Assembly: GCA_019638385.1 (NCBI GenBank)
Contig: JAHBTW010000004.1
Location: forward strand, 124,001-188,000
Direction of reading: 5' to 3'
DNA: 64,000 nucleotides
Source: Saprospiraceae bacterium
GTDB lineage: Bacteria > Bacteroidota > Bacteroidia > Chitinophagales > Saprospiraceae
The position numbers were made by a program, and so were the translations under genes. Positions 34,773 to 41,312 of this stretch are shown in pieces (the first letter of the stretch is position 1; every line of letters starts with the position of its first letter). The notes below the pieces were generated by a model. That model searched no databases. It was not told the DNA's origin and saw nothing but the letters and a program-made list of their open reading frames with translations.

Positions 34773-35450
34773 TCAAATATGAAAATTCTCCGTCACCACT
34801 TTTCCGTCAAAGAGATTGATGACGCGGTGTGCAAACCCGGAATCGTGGGGCGAGTGCGTCACCATGACGATGGTAGCGCCGGCCTGATTGAGTTGGGTGA
34901 GCAGGTTCATCACTTCGAGGCCGTTGGCGGAATCGAGGTTGCCCGTCGGTTCGTCGGCGAGGATGAGCTTGGGTTCTGCAATGACGGCGCGGGCAATGGC
35001 GGCGCGTTGCTGCTGGCCGCCGGAGAGGCGCTGCGGGAAGTGGTTGCGGCGGTGCATGATGTTCATGCGTTCGAGCACGGCCTCCACCCGTTTTTTGCGT
35101 TCGCCGGCAGGGACTTTGAGGTAGAGCAGCGGCAACTCCACGTTTTCAAAAACGGTGAGTTCGTCAATGAGATTGAAGCTCTGAAACACGAAGCCGATAT
35201 TGCCTTTGCGCAGATTGGCGCGCTGGCGTTCGCTCATGCGGGCCACCTCCGTACCGAAGAAGTGGTACTGCCCTTCGGAAGGATTATCCAACATGCCGAG
35301 GATGTTGAGCAGCGTGGATTTTCCGCAGCCCGAAGGCCCCATAATGGCCACAAATTCGCCGGGCTGAATCTCGATGTTGATGCCGTTGAGGGCCGTGGTT
35401 TCCACCTCGTCGGTGGTGAATATTTTTTGTAAATCAACTGTCTTTATCAT
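34773..35450 (-). CDS. ABC transporter ATP-binding protein (MacB/LolD type), proximal of two
   Basis: 225 aa. Walker A GPSGCGKS (38-45), signature LSGGQQQR (142-149), Walker [12 protein letters not shown] (162-172), switch His in [11 protein letters not shown]. The protein is clearly a paralogue of the next ATPase but has the standard Arg after the signature and a different N-terminal strand ([15 protein letters not shown]). It starts one base past the stop of the fusion-protein gene. Two ATPases side by side for ten permeases suggest either a heterodimer or two ATPase partners for distinct sets; the sequence does not decide. Confidence 0.95.
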   Translation of the reverse strand: MIKTVDLQKIFTTDEVETTALNGINIEIQPGEFVAIMGPSGCGKSTLLNILGMLDNPSEGQYHFFGTEVARMSERQRANLRKGNIGFVFQSFNLIDELTVFENVELPLLYLKVPAGERKKRVEAVLERMNIMHRRNHFPQRLSGGQQQRAAIARAVIAEPKLILADEPTGNLDSANGLEVMNLLTQLNQAGATIVMVTHSPHDSGFAHRVINLFDGKVVTENFHI

Positions 35451-35451
35451 G

Positions 35452-36702
35452 TCATTGTAGGTTTAAAATGTCTTTGTCGCCGTACGTTCCGTACGAATTG
35501 GTGATGACGCGTTCGCCGGGTTGCAGGCCGTCGAGCACTTCGTAATACTGCGGGTTTTTGCGCCCCAGCGTGATGCTGCGTTTGCGGGCCATGCTGCCCG
35601 ATTCGTCGAGCACATACACCCAACTGCCGCCCGTATCGCTGAAGAAGCCGCCGGTGGCCAGCAGGGTTGCCTCGGCAGGTTTGCCCAATTGGAGGCGCAC
35701 CGGCACCGATTGGCCGCGCCGGATGCCTTCCGGCAGTTTGTCTTCAAATACCATGTCCACTTCAAAACGGCCGGCGCGCACTTCGGGAAAAACTTTGTCC
35801 ACCACGAGCTTCACGGTTTGGCCGTTGAAGTCGAAAGACCCCTCCAAACTGTGAAAGATGCGTGAGATATAATGTTCGTCAATGGCCACGCGCATTTTGA
35901 ATCCTTTGAGGTCGTCTATCTGGCCGATGTTTTGGCCGATGAGGATGCTTTGTCCCACCTCCACATCCACGCGGGAAAGCAGGCCGTCCACCGGCGCTTT
36001 GACGGAAAGGTGTTCCAAACTGTTCTTCATCAATTCTAAGTTGAGGCGGGTGCGCGCCAGCGTGCCTTCCAATTGTTTGATCTGCACCAGACTGTTTTCC
36101 TCCTGAAATTGCTGGTTTTCGACTTCGATGACGCGTTGTGCCAGCAATTGTTCGTGGCTGATGCGCGACTGGGTGAATTCCTGTTCGCTGATGGCCTTTT
36201 CGGCAAAGAGGGCGCGGTTGCGCTCGTAGGTGTCTTTGGCCTGCTCAATGCGGAAGTCTAATTCGGTGAGGGTGCGGCGGAGGGTGAACTTGTCCTGGCG
36301 CAATTGCAGGCGGGTATTTTCTAAGTTGTTGATAAGTTGGTACATCTCGGTTTCGCGGTTGACGAAATCGAGCATGAGGCGCTGGTTTTCCAATTTGAGA
36401 ATGAGGTCGCCGGCTTTTACGGTGGCGCCGCCGTCAATGAGCTTTTCAGCTACATAGCCGCCCTCGATGGCGTCCAACTGATAGGTTTTGAGCGGTTGCA
36501 CCACGCCGGTCACGACGATGAACTCATCGAACACACCGCGGCTCACGGTGGAGACACTGAGTTTGTCGCGGTCCACATTGAGGCGGCTTTGGCCGGCGCC
36601 CCGCATCAGCGTATAAGCGGAGAAGCCCACAAAAGCCAGCGCCAGCACTCCGATGCCGATGCGTTGCAAGGTCCATTTCTTCTTTTGAATCGGTCTGTCC
36701 AT
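35452..36702 (-). CDS. Periplasmic membrane-fusion (HlyD/MacA-type) protein
   Basis: 416 aa. One N-terminal membrane anchor (residues about 15-33), a biotin/lipoyl half-motif (YVAEKLIDGGATVKAGDLI, around 90-110), a long alpha-hairpin/coiled coil rich in Gln, Glu and Leu (about 115-235), the second lipoyl half (LSVKAPVDGLLSRVDVEVGQSILIGQ), then beta-barrel and membrane-proximal domains. This is the MacA-like layout; in tripartite exporters it links an inner-membrane permease to a TolC-type channel, which is not in this window. It is the first gene of the minus-strand transporter locus, preceded by a sigma-54-like sequence. Confidence 0.93.
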   Translation of the reverse strand: MDRPIQKKKWTLQRIGIGVLALAFVGFSAYTLMRGAGQSRLNVDRDKLSVSTVSRGVFDEFIVVTGVVQPLKTYQLDAIEGGYVAEKLIDGGATVKAGDLILKLENQRLMLDFVNRETEMYQLINNLENTRLQLRQDKFTLRRTLTELDFRIEQAKDTYERNRALFAEKAISEQEFTQSRISHEQLLAQRVIEVENQQFQEENSLVQIKQLEGTLARTRLNLELMKNSLEHLSVKAPVDGLLSRVDVEVGQSILIGQNIGQIDDLKGFKMRVAIDEHYISRIFHSLEGSFDFNGQTVKLVVDKVFPEVRAGRFEVDMVFEDKLPEGIRRGQSVPVRLQLGKPAEATLLATGGFFSDTGGSWVYVLDESGSMARKRSITLGRKNPQYYEVLDGLQPGERVITNSYGTYGDKDILNLQ

Positions 36703-36714
36703 GTCTTGTTTTTA

Positions 36715-36790
36715 GGTAGCTGCGAGTTCAAGCGTAAAACCTTATTTCTTTAAGCAGGCTGTTACTCGCGGCTCGAAGCTCACAGCTTTT
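36715..36790. repeat. Leader repeat before the fusion-protein gene
   Basis: TAGCTGCGAGTTCAAGCG and TACTCGCGGCTCGAAGCTCACAGC, an inverted pair of the spacer family, lies in the leader between the predicted start of transcription and the ATG. Confidence 0.55.
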
Positions 36791-36809
36791 AAATGAAATA
36801 TCGTGCCAA
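36791..36809 (-). promoter_or_regulatory. Candidate sigma-54 promoter of the fusion-protein/ATPase operon
   Basis: Minus strand reads TTGGCACGATATTTCATTT. TTGGCACG is a perfect -24 element; the -12 side (TTTCA where TTGCA is expected) differs at one base. Transcription would start near 36783, about 80 bases before the ATG at 36702. Prediction from pattern only. Confidence 0.4.
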
Positions 36810-36863
36810 TTTGGTAGGGGATTGTAAATCAAATGATTGGAGAGCAGAGGCCGTCGCCGGCGT

Positions 36864-36897
36864 GTTCGATTTCGGACGCGGGTGGCCGAAAATGGAC
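36864..36897. promoter_or_regulatory. Paired GTTCG-N4-CGGAC sites upstream of the fusion-protein promoter
   Basis: GTTCGATTTCGGAC (36864-36877) and GGCCGAAAATGGAC (36884-36897) share the same half-site geometry, 20 bp apart. They resemble GTCCGGTATCGGAC upstream of permease 6, so one activator may control both units. The rest of 36703-37080 contains nothing I can identify. Confidence 0.4.
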
Positions 36898-37080
36898 GGG
36901 ATGGGGGGTGGTTTTGCGCGCTGCGGCTCAGCGCAGGGTAATGCTCCTGATTGGTGAGAGGGGGATTTTTTTAGGGGGTAGTTGGCTTTTTGGGGGAGTA
37001 TTGTTAGTTTCGCAGGGGCGAGTGCGTTTTGAATCCTGTGTAAATTGATGTAATGAAGTTTAACTACTCAATCTATAAGA

Positions 37081-37209
37081 ATGGAATTTGAATGGGACGA
37101 GAATAAAAACAAGTCCAATCAACTCAAACACGGTATCAGTTTTGAAGAAGCAACACAAATATTTGATGACGAGAAACGAGTTGAGTATCAGGATTTCCGA
37201 AAAGACTAA
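37081..37209 (+). pseudogene. Truncated BrnT-family (DUF497) toxin gene
   Basis: 42 codons: MEFEWDENKNKSNQLKHGIS then FEEATQIFDD, an excellent match to the start of BrnT toxins, which are about 90 aa. A stop follows at FRKD, so the strands carrying the RNase residues are missing. The reading does not resume in another frame, so this looks like a real deletion, not a base error. Confidence 0.7.
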
Positions 37210-37228
37210 AGTTTAAAAATAGAGAGTT

Positions 37229-37542
37229 ATGGCAACGCAGACCATCAATCAGGCAAAGGCGGTAGAATTGCTCAGAGGCGGTCAGACCGTAAGCGACTAC
37301 GATATTCACTTCGACGACGACAAAGTTGAGGCTTTGGATGCTTTTTACTCAGAAAAAACGGGATTGCATTACCCGACCATCTTGTATTCTATGATGATGA
37401 AAGTATTGATTTTGAAGACGATGCAGACATCATGGCCGCTGGCCACCGGTCTTCTATCAAAAAATTAAAAAAGGCAATCGCTGGTTCCTGTCTCATGGCA
37501 GGAACCTACTATCCGCACGTCTCCGGACGTGCAATGCTGTAA
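37229..37542 (+). pseudogene. Small acidic protein gene following brnT remnant, frameshifted
   Basis: Opens as MATQTINQAKAVELLRGGQT and SDYDIHFDDDKVEALDAF. At the run of six A near 37352 the frame turns to low-quality sequence and stops at 37468. Adding one A gives YSEKNGIALPDHLVFYDDES then IDFEDDADIMAAGHRSSIKK, which has the composition of a real protein and runs to a stop at 37540-37542. Position 20 bp after the BrnT remnant suggests the partner of that toxin, but the family is not one I can name. It could also be an intact 79-aa ORF. Confidence 0.5.
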
Positions 37543-37621
37543 ATCAGAAATTTAGCGCTTATTCTCGTCTGGAGACGAGCAGATAATTGTTCCGGTCTGG
37601 AGACCGGAACGAGCGTGCACG
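37483..37621. repeat. Cluster of four perfect palindromes with a GTCTGGAGAC core
   Basis: GGTTCCTG-N8-CAGGAACC (37483-37506), GCACGTC-TCCG-GACGTGC (37515-37532), CTCGTCTGGAGACGAG (37564-37579) and GTTCCGGTCTGGAGACCGGAAC (22 bp, 37589-37610), then CGTGCACG. All arms match exactly. The last two share the core GTCTGGAGAC. From 37622 to 37827 no gene is visible; a weak TAGCTTTA (37712-37719) is the only promoter-like word before the GH16 gene. Confidence 0.8.
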
Positions 37622-37827
37622 AGCGCGCAAAATTTTTTTAATTTTTTGCAGGTATTACAGGTCAGGTTCTATTTTGGGGCATCCGGGTTGGCATTGTAAA
37701 AGGAATGGCTTAGCTTTACGCCGACACAAGTACTTTGAACCCCTGATGTGATGGACAAAGCTTTGATGTAACAAGGCGGCTTCCCGTCGCACATTGGCGG
37801 ATTACCTGCCCAAATAAATAAATAAAA

Positions 37828-38943
37828 ATGAAATCAACAAAAACGATTATTGTATTCATCTTTATGATATTTCATCAATTAGCGTACGCTCAGGTTGATG
37901 TAATTTATAATGATTTGGTCTGGTCTGACGAATTTGATACAAATGGCGCAATAAATAGCGCCAATTGGCATCATCAAACGCAAATACCGGCTGGTGGAAG
38001 TTGGTATAACGGTGAAGTGCAACATTATACCAATCAACTTTCAAATTCTTTTGTAGAAAATGGGGTATTGAAAATAGTGGCAATAAAACAACCCTTTACG
38101 GATCAAGGGGTAACGAAACAATATACCTCTGCACGATTAAATTCCAAGTTCGCATTTACTTATGGCAGAGTGGATATACGTGCTAAAATACCTACCAATC
38201 AAGGTACCTGGCCGGCTTTATGGCTCTTGGGGAAAAATATAACAGAAACTGGTGGTTTCTTTGCGGCAACTCACGGCACAACTCCATGGCCGGCGTGTGG
38301 GGAAATTGATATTATGGAACACGGCATTACACCATCACAGCCGGCAGGATATATTCAAAGTGCGCTCCATACGCCTTCATCTTTTGGGAATACCGTAAAT
38401 CATGGCGGAACAATTGCCAATAATTTAGGAACAAATTTTCATGTTTATTCCATGAATTGGTCGCCCAATCAGATTACATTTTTATTAGATGGCGTGGCTT
38501 TTTATACCTATAATCCTGCTGTAAAAAATGAATCAACCTGGCCATTCATTGCCGATCAATATTTGCTTTTGAATATTGCCATGGGGGGTGTTGCAGGAAA
38601 TATACCCAGTAATTTTACCCAGGCAACTATGGAAATTGACTATGTGAGAGTGTATCAAAATACAACGCCAGATACACAGGCTCCTACCAATTTTACTGCA
38701 ACGCTTGGTACGGTTACAAGTTCTACTGTTCAACTTTTAGTAAATGCTCAGGACAATTCCGGAAGTGTTAACTACAATGTAGCTTATGATAATCAAAACG
38801 TGCAAGTTGCTGAATTATCAGGCGTACAAAAATCAATTGTAATACCCAATCTTTCTCCTAATACTTTATATACTTTCAGTATTACTGCTTCAGATGCTTC
38901 AGGAAATATGGCTGCCAACAATCCTACAACCCCATTAACTTAA
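37828..38943 (+). pseudogene. GH16 endo-beta-glucanase gene, 5' part (interrupted by an insertion sequence)
   Basis: Signal peptide (residues 1-22, cleaved after AYA), then a GH16 catalytic domain (about 27-278) of the laminarinase/lichenase group with the site GEIDIMEH: nucleophile Glu159, Asp161 and acid/base Glu164. Aromatic substrate-cleft residues are present (WPALWLLG). A fibronectin-III-like domain follows (about 283-370). Residue 366 is the last native codon; the final residues and stop come from the insertion sequence. The rest of the gene is at 40501-41106. The product may still fold and be exported but lacks the T9SS sorting domain, so it would not be attached to the cell surface. 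It is AT-rich compared with flanking genes. Confidence 0.9.
38917..38926. repeat. Target-site duplication, left copy
   Basis: AACAATCCTA directly precedes the insertion-sequence end and recurs at 40501-40510. Confidence 0.9.
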
Positions 38944-40500
38944 GCCCGTCGGCGCGATGAAAATGCTCCTGTGCTATTGCCGAAAAGCGAATGAAAAATA
39001 AAAAGCAGGGATGATTTTTTTGAGGGTAAAAAAAGAAAGCCCGGGCGTTCTTGAAGAAAGAAAGCCGAGAAAAGTGGAATAAAATGTGTCTGGGGCGAGG
39101 GGTTTACAAAGCGCGGCGGTAGGAGGGTTCGTGTATATGACGTTCGGTGCCGCGCATGAGTCGTCGTCGTCGCTCCTTGTTTTTTCCGGGGCGGAGTGGT
39201 TCGAGCGACTGGAGGATTTGGCGGCAATAGCTGGCATAATGTTCTTTGAAAGTCTCGCGTGCAGAGAGGAAAAATTTGATAAGAAATCGTTTGAGCAGTC
39301 CGGCGCTGACGTTTCGGTTGGCCTGATAATCGAATTTACGGCGGGCGTTGATTCGTTTGATTTGAGGCTGGAGAGGAAGGCTCAACACGGTCTGGATGTT
39401 GTACAATATGAAGTGGCTGTAAATATCTTGCCAACAATTATTGGTGGTATAAGTCGAAAAATTGGCCAGTTCGAAATAGCTTTTGATGACAAAGAAGCAG
39501 GTTTCGATGCCCCATCGGAGGCGGTATATCTCGGCGAAATGCACCCAGCGAAAGCGCTTTTTGTCCAGCAGGGTGGTGAGCAGCACTTCTGTTTCACCGG
39601 TGGAGAGAATAATGCGAATGAGGCGATAGGTAATCGTAGTTTGGGTATCAACTGCAATGCCCATTTCGAGCAATGTTTTTCGTGCTTTGTATTGCAGCCG
39701 CTCGGTGATGATGGTTTGTTGTTTACCGCTTTTGACAAAGGATTTGACGGTATTACTGAATCCTACCGGAATGCGGATGACACAGTTGGAACCGAAGTGT
39801 TGATGTAAAAAGGGGATGATGTGCCCGGCAAATCCACGGTCGTAAACCATCAACACATCGGTAGCGATTTCGTTAATAGCCTTGAGTGCTACTACGGACT
39901 CGGCGACCTTTCGGGTGTGAAATTTGGCGCGGGTAATGATGGCATTGTATAGATCGTAGCACATCAGCAACCGGGCTGAGGGCACTGTATTATGTTGATT
40001 TTCGTGCCAGCCGAATGCTTTTCCCAACCAAGTTTCATTGGGAAGTCGAAAGCCTGTGCCATCGGTGGCCCACAGTCGAAAACCCTTCCAACGTTTGGCG
40101 ACAAAGGCCGCATAAAATGCTTGATAGCTTTGAGTGAACATATCTTCAAAGAATTTGGGCAGCAGTTTTTTTCGGGCCTGCACCAATGCGCTTTTACTCA
40201 CCGATGCCTCGTCGGTATCTAATGTGCTGAAAAAGCGGTCTAATTCGACAAAAAGCGTAACTTTGAGCAGCGAGATGGTCAACCATACAACCCGTTCCAG
40301 CCACAAAGAACGGTGCCGGGTAAAGTCCCGACCAGGCTTGGAAAAGTATTGTTGGGGATTCGCCAAAACCGTAGCTGGGAACGCCTGCAGAGTGTCAAGA
40401 TAGGAACGGAGGGAGGACGACATGATTAAGGGAATTTTTCACGAATGTCCTTCTTTCGTTCTATTTTTTATAGCATCCGAGGCTTAAGTTAATGGGTATG
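38927..40500 (-). mobile_element. Complete IS4-family insertion sequence, 1574 bp
   Basis: Ends are CAACCCCATTAACTTAAGCC (38927-38946) and, inverted, CATACCCATTAACTTAAGCC (40481-40500), 18 of 20 positions matching and both opening with CA. It is flanked by identical 10-bp copies of AACAATCCTA, inside the 8-13 bp range usual for IS4. It carries one intact transposase gene. Removing the element with one copy of the duplication joins NNP and TVIDATTPP in one frame, so the insertion is the sole cause of the split. Confidence 0.95.
39104..40423 (-). CDS. IS4-family DDE transposase
   Basis: 439 aa, full length for the family. The catalytic triad is visible: Asp121 (WATDGTGFRLPN), Asp195 (MVYDRGFAG) and the C-terminal YREK signature YRLRWGIETCFFVIK with Tyr300, Arg303, Glu307 and Lys314 at exact spacing (Y-2-R-3-E-6-K). 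The C-terminus is very basic (KNKERRRRLMRG). No internal stop or frameshift is seen, so the enzyme is probably active. It lies antisense to the interrupted GH16 gene. Confidence 0.95.
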   Translation of the reverse strand: MSSSLRSYLDTLQAFPATVLANPQQYFSKPGRDFTRHRSLWLERVVWLTISLLKVTLFVELDRFFSTLDTDEASVSKSALVQARKKLLPKFFEDMFTQSYQAFYAAFVAKRWKGFRLWATDGTGFRLPNETWLGKAFGWHENQHNTVPSARLLMCYDLYNAIITRAKFHTRKVAESVVALKAINEIATDVLMVYDRGFAGHIIPFLHQHFGSNCVIRIPVGFSNTVKSFVKSGKQQTIITERLQYKARKTLLEMGIAVDTQTTITYRLIRIILSTGETEVLLTTLLDKKRFRWVHFAEIYRLRWGIETCFFVIKSYFELANFSTYTTNNCWQDIYSHFILYNIQTVLSLPLQPQIKRINARRKFDYQANRNVSAGLLKRFLIKFFLSARETFKEHYASYCRQILQSLEPLRPGKNKERRRRLMRGTERHIHEPSYRRAL

Positions 40501-40510
40501 AACAATCCTA
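40501..40510. repeat. Target-site duplication, right copy
   Basis: AACAATCCTA, identical to 38917-38926. Confidence 0.9.
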
Positions 40511-41106
40511 CTGTGATAGATGCTACAACTCCTCCGGTTATAGGCTGTTCCGGAACATCAACCTTGGCTCAACAAGGCAGTTTTTCAACCGGTTATAATT
40601 ATACTTTTGAGACCTTGGGCAATGATGTGAAAATCACTTTTACTTTGTTAGATACGGATAGAGTCGGTGTTGTTGCTTTTCTTTGGAGACAAACACCCTT
40701 TACAGAATATCCAATGACCGCATTAGGTAATAACACATTTACTTACACCATTACGGGACAAACAACGGGCGCCAATATCAGCTACGGCGTAAAATTTGCT
40801 TATTCAGGAGGTTTGTCTGTAACCAATTATTATAGCTATCAAGTAGGAAATAATTGTGTTGTCGGGGTAGAAAATATTACCATAGACCCCGACTTTTATT
40901 TTCAGAATCCATCAAAAGGAGTTTTAGAAATTCAATCTCAAAATAGGATCAGTAAAGTTGAAATCTATGACATCAATGGAAGGTTGGTATTGGAAACGAG
41001 ACAAGTAAATCAACCCATTTCATTACAGTATTTATCCAAAGGCATTTATTTTATAACAGTTTATTTTAAAGATAGAACCCAAACAAAAAAAATTATTGTA
41101 GTATAA
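40501..41106 (+). pseudogene. GH16 glucanase gene, 3' part (CBM-like module and T9SS sorting domain)
   Basis: Continues from the 5' part through the restored junction NNP-TVIDATTPPVIGC. It encodes a beta-sandwich module of about 100 residues (GYNYTFETLGNDVKITFTLL, VGVVAFLWRQTPF), which occurs beside GH16 domains in Bacteroidota and may bind polysaccharide. A T9SS type-A C-terminal domain follows (DFYFQNPSKGVLEI, ISKVEIYDINGRLV, LSKGIYFITVYF). Alone it has no start signal of its own: the ATG near 40495 lies in the insertion-sequence end. The first 10 bases are the right copy of the target duplication. Confidence 0.88.
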
Positions 41107-41210
41107 ACAAAGATAATTTAAAGTGGCGGAACGGAAAGCCCTCACGCAGGGCGATCCCCGCCGCCGGATGCAGGTTGTCTCATAAAGAATACCGGAATGC
41201 GAATAGCGCG

Positions 41211-41268
41211 CCGGTCTATACATGCGAGCGGACTTTGTACAGTGCGTTGTACAAAGATATGAGACCGG
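41211..41268. terminator. Nested hairpin between the convergent GH16 and ccoI genes
   Basis: Inner stem CTTTGTACA-GTGCGT-TGTACAAAG (41233-41256), 9 bp without mismatch. An outer stem CCGGTCT (41211-41217) pairs with AGACCGG (41262-41268). Lying between two converging stop codons, it could end transcription from both sides. The CCGGTCT/AGACCGG words also occur at 37589-37610. Confidence 0.55.
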
Positions 41269-41312
41269 AACGAGCGATGGAAAGGCACTCACAGCTCGCA
41301 GCTAAATGCACC

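Noticed and set aside
36833..37048. 71-aa plus-strand ORF before the BrnT remnant
   Set aside because: Low-complexity Gly/Val/Arg sequence overlapping a likely regulatory region; no homology pattern.
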